Assembly: GCA_019693395.1 (NCBI GenBank)
Contig: JAAMXP010000029.1
Coordinates: forward strand, 24,237 to 88,236
Source of the DNA: Ettlia oleoabundans
Taxonomy: Eukaryota > Chlorophyta > Chlorophyceae > Chlamydomonadales
DNA length: 64,000 bases
Direction of reading: 5' to 3'
The notes below the pieces were generated by a model that saw nothing but the letters and a program-made list of their open reading frames with translations, was not told where the DNA came from and ran no database searches. The stretch's first letter is position 1. Every line of letters starts with the position of its first letter. Below, piece by piece: positions 45,159 to 55,385 of this stretch. The position numbers and the translations under genes were made by a program.

Positions 45159-46972
45159 TCAATACTGGTCTGTACTGTCAGTGACGTTACCAGAGTTGCC
45201 AGTGGGGCTCAACGTGCTGCTGCGAGGTGCGGGTGTGGGGCTGGAGGTCTTCAGTGAAACGCCCTTGTAGAAACCATTGGCTGACCTCTCGGCATCGGGA
45301 GCCCAGTTCTTGATCAGGTCTCTACACGAACAACGACAAAAAGGAGTATACATCAGCAGATTTAACTGTGCTGGATGACTGGCTGGCATGGTACACAGGC
45401 TTGTCATGCAGGCTGCAAAAGGAGGCACAAAGGTAACCAACGCCCTTTTCAAGCACTCGCACCCCACCACCCAAAGGCAGCAAAGATGCCCCATCAACCA
45501 AACACCAAGCACAAGGGTGCAAGAGAGGGTTCTCACCGCAGGATGGAGGTGTCCAGCCCGGAAGCTTCGCCACGGTACTTCGGCAGCTCCCGCTGCAGCT
45601 TCCTCACAATTTCCGACTCGTGGCATCGCCCCCTTCGCTCCAGCTGCTCGTCCGCAAACTTTCTAAATTCCTGCCATTGCCGCTCCTTTTCCTGTGCCTC
45701 CTCAACTGAAAGCCGACGTGGGCGCCCCACCTCATACATAGCTGCTGCCATGCAGGCGCCTAGCCCTGAGCTTACCGACCAGGTGGCATCACCCAGCAGC
45801 GCTTGGAAGGTGAGTGCAGCACCCAGGCCGCTCGCGCCAAACAGTGCCAGAGCCACAGCTTGCAGGGGGGCGGGCACGCGATAATCGACTGCGTCCACAC
45901 TGCAGATCCGTGAGTGGGGCGTGCGTGCAATGATGCAATTAATGGTTAGTCGTGGGTGCAAACACGCTGCATACTGCCTCCAAGTGACCAAGTCGGAGCA
46001 GCGAAGGCACGTGACAAGCACCAGCCGACAGGCCAGATCAGAATTGGGCTAGCTGCAGAGCACTGCCGGCAGGTACTCACTCGAGGCCAGCTGCCCGGCC
46101 CATTCGCTGCAGCACCCAGTCCGATGGGCGCTCGTTCTCAAAAAAGCCAAAGAAAAGCTGGAGCAGCTGCAGGAGAGTTTGAGGCGGTTGGCGGGTAAGC
46201 AGGGTGGGTGGTGAGGAGGATCAGGGGGTGTGGGCAGCGGCAGTCAAGGGCAGTTGGCTGCGCAAAATGTCAATTCCTGCTTCAAGCAGCACATTTGCAC
46301 AACTGCACACAGCAAAGAAAGCAGGGAAGCCATGGCGCGCTCATGAAAAGCTGTGTACCTGCAAGGGAGTGCAGAACCACAGGGAAACCGCCCACAGCAG
46401 CCCGCCGACCAGATCCCCGGCGCCAAAGCTGGCGTTTGAAGCCCCGAGGTCCCAGGCGTCGGCATCCTGGAAAGCATCGCCCCCCAGCCTCAGTGCCAGC
46501 AGCACCAGCAGGGTCAGAGCGATACCTGCAGAGGTATGCACGAGGCTGGATATACTGGGTGCACCCGTTGCAAGCAGCAGGAGTGGCATTGCAGTGACGA
46601 GGGTGCGGCAAGGTGCTAGCGAGAGGTGGGTTGAGGGCGGTGGCCCTCACCGATGCCTAAGACAATCTGCTGGTCATCCTTGCGCTGCTGGCGGTCGCCC
46701 CAGCTGCTCCCGGCTCCTGGCCTACGGCTGCCCCCGGGCCCTCCCGTGGCTTGCACAACCACCAGCTCTTGCCGTCGCCGGTAGTGGTGGCGGCGGGCAA
46801 TAGCAGCACCGCCACATGCTCTGCCGGAGCGCAGGCACAGTCCAGGCGATCCCACCGATTGTTGTCTGGCTGCCGGCAGGAGAACCGCAGGTCTGCTACT
46901 TGTAGTTCTGGGGTGAACTGTGGTGTGCCGTGCCCTCCCAGACTGTGCAGCCGGCGACACCTTAGCTGTCAT
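45159..46972 (-). CDS. Predicted chloroplast membrane protein, unknown function
   Basis: 366 residues in five exons (46972-46651, 46525-46359, 46166-46081, 45899-45537, 45321-45159; 1101 nt, in frame). The long N-terminus is rich in Arg, Ser and Ala without acidic residues (MTAKVSPAAQSGRARHTTVH onward), typical of algal transit peptides. A first hydrophobic helix follows (IALTLLVLLAL), then GDLVGGLLWAVSLWF, a conserved-looking FFGFFENERPSDWVLQRMGR, and a hydrophobic pair (LQAVALALFGASGLGAALTF). Then come YEVGRPRRLSVEEAQ, ERQWQEFRKFADEQLERRG and the end motif DLIKNWAPDAERSANGFYKG. The order suggests a plastid membrane protein with a stromal or lumenal helical tail. I do not recognise a named family. 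Confidence 0.7.
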
Positions 46973-47128
46973 TGGAAATGTGGCCAATCGGCGCAGCTGA
47001 TCCAATATTCTAGCAAGTGACGGCAAAGGGAGAGGAACTGCTTGCAGGTGCCAGCTCGGCAACACATGGCAGATGAGAGTGATCAGAACGGCTGGGTGTT
47101 TAGCCAATAACTCGAGGTAATTGACAAA
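46973..47128. promoter_or_regulatory. Short bidirectional promoter
   Basis: Only 156 bp lie between the divergent start codons of the plastid membrane protein and the SET-domain gene. If both starts are right, the two genes must share control elements, or one start lies further inside its gene. Confidence 0.45.
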
Positions 47129-49767
47129 ATGCACGTCACAGCGGCGGTAGCGCGTGTGCATTCTTGCGCCCTCCAAGCTCCGCGTGCGGCCGAAGGCTTT
47201 GCGCCTTGGCGTTGTCAATTGGGAGAAAGTACAAGCTACCATGCAAGATGGAAACCCAGCAAGCGGCAGGCTGCCAACCGAACAGCAGCAGCAACCACCG
47301 TTTGTGCCGGCGCCTTGCCTGCACCCGGCCAGCAGCAGGAGCGCACACCATTAATAGATTGGCTAGTGCGGCAGTGTGATGCCCTCCCATCTTGCCCCAA
47401 AGTGGAACGGCGATATGTGGACAATGAATTGGGCCACTGCCTGGTGGCAACCACAGATATCGAGCCAGAAGAGGTGCGGCTAGCTGTGTGCCCCAGCGCA
47501 TGTGTGGGCGGTCCTGCCCCTTCTGTACCGTTTGTTACTTAATTCTTGCAGGTCTTAGGGAGGCATCAGTTGTTTTCATACGCTCATGCTGGCTCTGGAT
47601 GTTGTGCATTGTTGCAGGTGATCCTATCAGTTCCTCTGACAGCTGCCATCACTTCTGAAGGGGTGGACGAATCACGCTGGAGCACCCGAATGGCCACCGA
47701 GCTTCTCGCTCGCCGCAGCCTGGCAGCAGCTGCGGTGACGCACGAACATGCAGCGGCAGCAACAATCAGTATGCAACCGTGGCTGGATGTACTGCCCACC
47801 CATGTGGACCTCCCCTGGCTGTATTGGAGTGAAGAGGAGTTGGCGGAGCTGCAAGATGCAGACACCATTGCAGAGGCGCGGCAGCTAAAAGCCGTGTACG
47901 AGCAAGCCTGCCAGGCGAGCTGCGATGGCTGCTGCTGGTTACTGTTTATGACATGTGGGACCCTGTCGGCTTCGACGTGTAGCTAGAAAGGACCGCCACA
48001 AGGGCGAAGCCATCTTTGTCTGTTCAACATGTGGCAGCAGCCCTGGCTTTTTGCGAGAATACCGCCGACTGACGCCATACTGCTGGCTGTGCGTCCAACT
48101 CCCGCAGGAGCTGGAAGGGAGGCACAGCCGAGAGGAGGTGGCGTGGGCTCTCTCCATGGTTCACTCCCGCAGCTTTGTGATGGCAGGCTCGCATGTCTGG
48201 GTGCCTTGCATAGACCTGTGCAACCACACGCTGGCCAACAACGCCGACATTAGGTGGGTGATACGTGGCGCAGCTGTTTGCATTTCACGCTATCGCTGCC
48301 CTTCCAGTCTCTGTCTTTGAGAATAGAAGTTACAAGACTGGAGCATTCATTGACATGCATGCATCATGCTCCTGTGCTGCTCCTGCTGCTTCATTTGCAG
48401 GTGCGTGCACAGCCCAGGCACCTGCCAGGGTGCCGCTGCCGTGGACGAAGTGTGCCCATCTGAGGCTGCAGCCCTGCAACGCCAAGAACCGAGCAGATTT
48501 GAGCTGGTGGCAGGGGAGCGAGGTATTGCGGCAGGCGAGGAGGTGACGATCAGCTATGGCAGCTGGCCCTCAGGTGCGCGAGTAGCCCAGCCACAAGGGG
48601 GGTGGCGTGAGTGACCGCACACACCTGTGTGGTGTTGCCCGCATTGTTGTGCATAGGCCATGGGCCGTGAGACCACAAGCTCCTCCACAAAGCTCCGTCA
48701 CAAAGCGGACCATGCTTGGCAACTGTCATGCCCCATTCTGCCCGCAGATGTTTTCTTGCTCTTCTTCGGATTCGTGCCCCGTGACAACCCTCATGACTCG
48801 GGTGAGCGGTGGCTGCCGATATCAACATGGCGATGAGCTACACGTGTTTTCGTAAACGATGGTTTGTTCCAAACAACACTCTGTCTCCTTTGGCCTAATG
48901 CACCTGTTCACCTGCCCTCCCTCGTCTTGCAGCCGTTCTGTTCTACGACCTGTTTGACCTAGTCTCATTCAAGCAAAGGTCAGTTGACTTTGAAGAAGGG
49001 GCAGGTGCCAGCAGCAGCAGCAGCAGCAGCAGCGGTATCAGCAGCAGTGGGGCAGCGCCAGAGGCGGAGGAGGCGGCATGGGAGCATGTGGTGCAGGCTG
49101 TGCAGCAGCTGGAACAGCAGCTGGGGCCGGAGGAGCATTTCTTTAGGTGGGGGGCGTGTAGCGGATCGGTTTGCGGGCTCCTGGGGGCAAGCGGGAGCCT
49201 GTGGTTGCTCCATGGCGTCAAAACGTTTGACATATCGCTGGGTTCGTCCTCAGTCGTGCATCCTCCTCTCAAGTCCGCTACCATTGAATTGCTAGGGAAT
49301 GTGGTGATGTGTTGTGGTATGGTCCTTGACACACACACATGGTGCCAGGAGCATCCAGGGGTACCTGTGGCCCCACCCACCTCTGCCATGTGCGGACACC
49401 ATCTCTTGCTTGCAGAATGGTGGCGACTGCTGGAGGCATTGACTCGCGCCTGCTGGATGCAGCACAAGCACTACTGCTAGCTGGGCGTGGCAGCAGCAGC
49501 GGGCAGCCAATGAGCCTACCGCAGTTCCTGAGGCAGCGCTGCCAGCAGCTGCTACAGGCCTACCCCACAACATTACAGGAGGATGGCCAGCTGCTACGGC
49601 AGCTGGAAAGCGCAGCAGCAGGCGGCGGCACGGCAGACGCAGCGGATGCCAGCCCTGGCGCTGTTGAGATCGCGGCAGGCGTTCGGCTGCAGCAGTTGAT
49701 GACTGCAGTCCGTTACCGTTTGGGGAAGAAACGTGTGCTGCATGCCACTCTTGCAGGCCTGCCATAG
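47129..49767 (+). CDS. SET-domain protein-lysine methyltransferase, LSMT/SETD3-6 type
   Basis: 526 residues in seven exons: 47129-47473, 47618-47914, 48108-48253, 48401-48573, 48748-48801, 48933-49146, 49416-49767 (1581 nt, in frame). Layout follows the plastid Rubisco large-subunit methyltransferase group: N-terminal extension, split SET domain, substrate-binding C-terminal domain. Motifs: GHCLVATTDIEPEEVILSVP, LPWLYWSEEEL, WALSMVHSRSF, WVPCIDLCNHT with N253-H254 (the NHS position), then ERGIAAGEEVTISYG with the catalytic-type Tyr at 315, and FFGFVPRDNPHDS. Exon 6 has a long Ser run coded by AGC repeats (49007-49045). The intron after exon 2 fits best with a GC start (CAG then GCGAGC), which alone gives the right phase. 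The Ala/Arg-rich N-terminus may be a transit peptide. Substrate unknown. Confidence 0.85.
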
Positions 49768-50488
49768 TGAGTCTTGCTGTAAATTGACTCGCACAACCAC
49801 CCATTCAGGGCATTGCTGAGAACATGTGCTGAGGGCATCGTTAGGTAAGAGACCCCACCGCCAAAAGATGCCGCCAAGCTGGCACTGGACGGAGCTCCTA
49901 CCGAGGAGGCTCCCCACGAAGCCTTTACCGTCCAATCCGCACCAGTCTCCGCTTGGTTGTAAGACACAGGCTCCTGACGTTCGCCGCAGCATCTGCAGAG
50001 CTCCGGTGGCAACCCTGCATCTGGGAAGTCCCTGTTCCGCCCTTGCCGCAAGGCACGCCTTAAGCCGCTCACGATTGCCGGTCTTCCACCGGTTCAACTG
50101 CCAGCGTAAACGGGACGTACGACCAGATGGCCCACCCTTCGGAGCAGATTCGGGACACGGTCCCGCCTTCGGAGTCCTCCGCCAACCTCTATGGGGCAGC
50201 GCACAAGGCGGAGAGAATTCCAACGCTGACGTGAGTAGGGTTGTTTGCCGGCGCAGCCTGTGCTGCTGCTGGCCTGTCGCTGCCTCTGCTGCTCCTGCCA
50301 GGGATGGTGAATGTAGCATTTCTCAATATCACACAAAATCGTCAGTCAAAACAATGGTTGTATTTAACAGGGCTCAAACCAGCGTCAACAAGACCACCCT
50401 ATCACCTCCGGCGTCATGTTGCAAGTCCTTGAGCCTCTCCTCCTCTTCTGTTAGTCCTCATTGCTCCCTTTTCAAGTGCAGGCCCGAC
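49768..50488. other. GAD leader region with a probable 5'-UTR intron
   Basis: The GAD start codon lies 8 nt after an AG acceptor (AAGTGCAG-GCCCGAC-ATG). A good donor (GAC-GTGAGT) sits at about 50231. This suggests an intron of about 250 bp in the 5' untranslated region. Nothing here matches a known protein. Confidence 0.45.
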
Positions 50489-53400
50489 ATGGCCGACCCA
50501 GACAAGAACGTGGACGATCTGCTGGACTCCACCTTTGCCTCCCGCTACACAGCCACCCCAGTCAGCAAGACCACGTGAGCATGCATGTGTTCCTGCTGCC
50601 CTGCTCCGCTGCCGGTTGCTGTACCGGCATTGATTTTAAATGCTGCCGGACATCTGCATAACCAGGCTCTCCCATCTTCTTTTATGTTGAGCCTCTTCTG
50701 TATGTCAATGTGCCCGCCCACAGCTGCCTTCAATCAACCTCACACTATCTGCACTAACCTTGTTGCTGGCCTTTCTTCTGCCTTCGCCGCCAACTTTTGC
50801 TCCACACACAAGCCAACAAGTTCCTCGCAATCACACTTTCTGCTGGCACCGCTGCACATGCCTCACCTGACAGCCACCCCTCCACCACCAACCACCCTTA
50901 CCTATCGCAGAATCCCCACCCATGGCGCCCCTGCACACGTGGTGTACCAGTTGATCAAGGACATTCGCAAGCTGGATGCCACCCCCGCCCTCAACCTGGC
51001 CTCCTTTGTGACCACGTGGATGGAGCCAGAGGCTGAGAAGCTCATCCACGACTCACTCAATGTGAACTATGTGGACACGGAGGAGTACCCAAGCTCCACT
51101 GAAATACACAACAGGTGCGTTTGTAAACACTGTACGGCTGATTGTGTTGGCCTGCCGGCAGTTAGCGTTTGGGACGCATACTGGTGCAGGGAGACGACCT
51201 CAACCTTGCAAGCAGGCCTCATGCCTGCCCTCCTGCTGCAAACCGTGCAGCTCTTCACGTAGCAGCTCAGCTTCGTCGGTAACTGTTGCTGGTTGTAACG
51301 GCTATTTATTAGTGGTTGCACGTGGTAGGCGATTGTGTCTGTTGTGTGGGGCGGGTGTGTGCAACCGCAGGTGCATAACAATGCTGGCCAAGTTGTGGCA
51401 CTCTCCCTCGGTCGATGATGAGGGACCAGTGGATGCCGTGGGCACTGCTTGCATCGGCAGTTCAGAGGCAATCATGCTGGGAGGTGAGCTATGTTGCGAG
51501 CTTGGTTGTGGCCTGGCCTTGCGCAAGTGCAGCTGCTTGACAAGCCAGGGAATCGAGGGGTGGGGTGTTGTGTTTTGCACTGCTCCAGCACCTTGGCGTG
51601 CATGCGGGCTTGGTACGACACTGATGGTTGATGCAGAATTGAAAGTGTCATTGCGTCCAGTTGAATGCTGTGGCTTACTTCCATGATGGTTGCAGCTCTG
51701 AGCTTGAAGAAGAAGTGGCAGGAGGCTCGAGAGAAGGCGGGGAAGGACACAAGCAAGCCCAACCTGGTCATGGGCGCTCAGGGTGCGAATGCCTGCCTTC
51801 ATGCCCGCCCACATGCCCATGCGTGCTTCTGGGTGTGGCTTTGCGCTGGTCCTCCCAGCTGCACTGCTGTGTCGACAAAAAATACCTGGATTGCCTGACA
51901 TATCCGCAAGCAGCGGGCCAAGCTGCTTGTTGAAACTCTGCTACCTCCAAGCTGTACCCCCTGTACTGCATGCACCGGCATGCAAACTTGCCCACTTTTC
52001 CAAGCACGACATTGCCAGCGCCAGACCGCTTATGCTGCCGCACCTGGCCACCCGCGTACCTGCAGTTCACGTGTGCTGGCAGAAGTTCTGCCGCTACTTT
52101 GACGTTGAAGAGCGGTACGTTCCAGCAGAGGAGGGGCGGTACGTCTCCACCCCTGAGCTCATGCGCCCCCTCATTGACGAGAACACGATTGGTGAGTGGC
52201 TACCTGGGTGTGGCATTGGTCAAGCATTTATGGGCCTTCACCGGCTATGGACGGGGGTGCATAAGGGCACCGTGGTGCACAGCCAGCAGGCGCCGCCGTT
52301 TGTTTTCGCCCAGACCAAGTTTGCACCAATGTTAAAGCGGCGTGCCCCGCCGATTTCAGTGTTGTTACGTGCTTGCTGCACGCAGGCATCGCGTCTGTGT
52401 TTGGCAGCACCTTCAACGGCGAGTTTGAGGATGTGGAGGCAATAGATGCAATGTGCACTGGTGGGTGGGTGTACAAGCAATGACGTGCTTCTTACCCTGT
52501 GTTGTGCCAACAGCAGTCCTGCTTGATTTTCAAATGGCGGGGCGCGGGGGCGCGCGCGGGGGGGAGGGGGCACGGCGCCGCGGCGGCCCGAGACGTGGTA
52601 GCAGTGTTTGGAGCAATCATTGATTGGATGGTTTGGTCACAGCACCCACTCTATCTGCTCCTCCCTCCATGCAGAGCTGAACAACAAGCACGGCTGGGGG
52701 CTGACCATCCACATTGACGGCGCTTCTGGCGCATTTGTGGCCCCCTTCCTCTACCCAGACCTCAAGTGGGACTTCCGCCTGCCAAATGTCACCTCCATCA
52801 ACGCATCAGGTGAGGCTGTGGGTGGGTGGGTGGTGGTGTGTGTNNNNNNNNNNNNNNNNNNNNNNNNNNNCTTCCTTGTCCTGTCCCTCATGTTCCCACT
52901 TTGTCCGCCTGGCCCTGCCTCTTTGTTTTCCAATTCCCTCTTCTGGAAGGGTCTACCTGGGCCTGCCTGTGCCTTCCCGCCTCTCACACCGCCTGCAGCT
53001 TGTAATAGCTCGATCATCTGTGCCTGTGACACCTGCTGGTTCAGCTACTCAAGGGTGTGTGTCGGTGTGCCTATGCCTCTTTGTCTCCCACAGGTCACAA
53101 GTACGGCCTGGTGTACCCGGGCCTGGGCTGGATCATCTGGCGGGACGCAGCCCACCTGCCAGGTCAGCCTCCAGCTCTGGCTGTTGTTGGGATCACTGGC
53201 TGTGCTGTTTGGTTGAATGTTTCACTTTATTTTGGTTGGCTCTACGTTATTAGTAGGGCGGAATGAAAACGTCGAGGCCGCTCTGAATGTTGTCTCCCCT
53301 GTCTATCAACCCTGTGATGAAGAATCGATGGTCTTCTGGGAGAACTATCTGGGCTCCCTGGAACGCTCAATCACCCTCAATTTCTCGAAGCCCGCCACCA

Positions 53401-55093
53401 ACATCATCGCGCAGTGAGCCCAGGCCAGCAATGCTTGGGAGGCCATAGCTGAGCCAGCCAAATGAGGCAGCCTGGCTACCTGTCGCCGACACAGCGTTTG
53501 ATGGCAGGAGGGGTGGCGGAATTGCATGTGGCACAGTGTTTCGCCACCTGGAGAATGGCATTCCACCCGCGCCAGTCCCCATGGTCTGCACATCACCTGC
53601 TTTGCGTGCATGTTGCCTGGTGCTGCATCATGATCTCGCAGGTATTACCAGTTCCTGCGCCTGGGATTCTCCGGGTACCGCAAAATCATGATCAATCTGG
53701 ACATCATCCGCAAGCGACTGATCAATGCAATCAATAAGACGGGTGCGAATGTTGGGAAGGTTGAGCAGGAGGGGGTGGTATACTGTCATGAGAGCCCGCT
53801 TCTTCGCCATCCCCCTGCGGTTGGCTCCCAGCAGACAAGCGCCCTACTTCCATGGCCCTGCTGCACTGTGCCAAGCGCCTGGCGATGTAGTTCCATGCGC
53901 ACCTCGGCACCCCTGCCCTCTGCAGGCCACTTTGAGGTGCTGTCCAAGGATGTGGGTGTGCCTGTGGTGGCCTTCCGGCTGAAGAAGGTGACGGGCTCCG
54001 ACGGCAATCAGCACAGTCGCCTTTATGACGAGTTTGCCCTCGCAGACCGACTGCGTATGCGCGGCTGGGTGCTGCCGGGTGCGTGAGCAGTGGCCAGGCA
54101 TGCATGCTTGCGTCCTGCATATGACAAATGTTGTTGTGCAAGCTCACAGCACATGGGTGTGGACCAAGCCAGGAATGGGCAGTGCTGTGCCTACCTGCTT
54201 GGCTGCTCCATACTGCATGCATTACAGCCGACTGTTCAGATAGATTTCCTGCCCCACATCCTGCATCCCACAGCCCCACCACCCCACCTGCACCCTACTG
54301 CCTCATCCCTCCCCCTGCAGCCTACACCATGCCTGAGAACGCCCAGCATGTAAAGCTGATGAGGGTGACTATCAGGGAGGACTTCTCAATCGGCATGGCC
54401 GACATGGTGGGTGGGTGAATTGGGTGGGGGTGGACTGGGTGGGCCTGGGTTGGTCTGCGCAGCTGATCTTGCATCCACCGATTCTGGCACTTGGTCCAGA
54501 GTCTCTCTGGACATGGCCAGACCCTTTCTTTCTTCACACCACCGTCATGCTAGGAGAAGGGCCTCCCTTATGGTCGTCCCACCCTTACCATCATACATTA
54601 AAAGTTCACAGTTCCTTGCCTTGGGGGATGCCTCGCCCCATTCCCCACTGACTACCCTTGCCACGCACGCACCCACCCCAGCACCCACCCGCCAACCACC
54701 CTGATGCAGTTGGTCAAGGATATTGAGGATGCGCTCGAGTGGCTGGATACCCATTTCACCCTCACCAAGCCACAGATGGACGACATGATGCAGGTGGGTA
54801 CTGACTGATTGGTGAAGAGAGCTCCTTTTTGATTCAATGTAGCAGCCTGCTCTCTACTTTGGCTGGATACCGTGCCATGTCTGCAAGGATGCGCGACAGC
54901 AGGCTCAGCCAAAGCCGCCATACCATGCAGCCAAGGGTTGAATCATGCTCAGACACGACTCTCATTCACTAAGCACAGTTGGGCAACTTTTGTTGCCCTG
55001 CAGTTCGCCCTGGGCCGCCGCCTGTCTCGCTTCGACTCCAGCATCTACTCGGCCGCAGCAGACGCCACCAAGCAGACCGTGCGCCCCTGCTGA
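50489..55093 (+). CDS. GAD: Glutamate decarboxylase
   Basis: PLP-dependent enzyme converting glutamate to GABA in the cytosol, 499 residues in fourteen exons (50489-50574, 50911-51114, 51371-51483, 51696-51782, 52066-52191, 52386-52460, 52675-52809, 53094-53162, 53323-53413, 53642-53742, 53926-54078, 54321-54406, 54710-54793, 55004-55093; 1500 nt, in frame). Motifs follow plant and bacterial [79 protein letters not shown], then [17 protein letters not shown] with the cofactor lysine at K278, and [20 protein letters not shown]. Plant GAD ends in a Trp/Lys calmodulin-binding helix; here the end ([15 protein letters not shown]...) has no tryptophan and few lysines, so that switch seems absent. 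Intron 7 contains an assembly gap. Confidence 0.95.
52844..52870. other. Assembly gap (27 N) in GAD intron 7
   Basis: A run of 27 undetermined bases directly follows a GGGT/GGT/GT-rich stretch at the start of the intron. It does not touch coding sequence. ORFs running through it are meaningless. Confidence 0.98.
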
Positions 55094-55305
55094 ATTCCAT
55101 GCCGCACACCTCTGGCTGGCTGCAAGGCAGCAGGAATGAACACTAAGAGATGAGAAAAATATATTCCACATGCCTCCCTCATCGGCCCTGAGTACTGTAT
55201 CTATTTTGTCCTGCGCATCCACGCCGCCCGCGGACACATCAGCGGCTGCCGTGTGGCAGCTGTCCATTTTGTACTAAAGTCATTTATAGACGGCAATGCA
55301 ATAAA

Positions 55306-55310
55306 TGTAA
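55306..55310 (+). terminator. Candidate poly(A) signal TGTAA of GAD
   Basis: TGTAA about 215 nt past the GAD stop and about 75 nt before the next start codon, so the intergenic space between GAD and the phosphatidylserine synthase gene is very tight. Confidence 0.5.
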
Positions 55311-55385
55311 TATGCGCTAAACTTGGTCACACATCCCCCCCCGTTTAACCATACTACAAGTCAGGGCGCGATCTAGTGGTCTGGG

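Noticed and set aside
47881..48107. Reading straight through the second SET-gene intron
   Set aside because: The frame runs into a stop and breaks the SET domain; GT donors here give the wrong phase, whereas the GC donor at 47915 restores both.
52608..53253. ORFs running through the N gap
   Set aside because: Part of the translation is undetermined; the region is GAD exons 7-8 and the intron between them.
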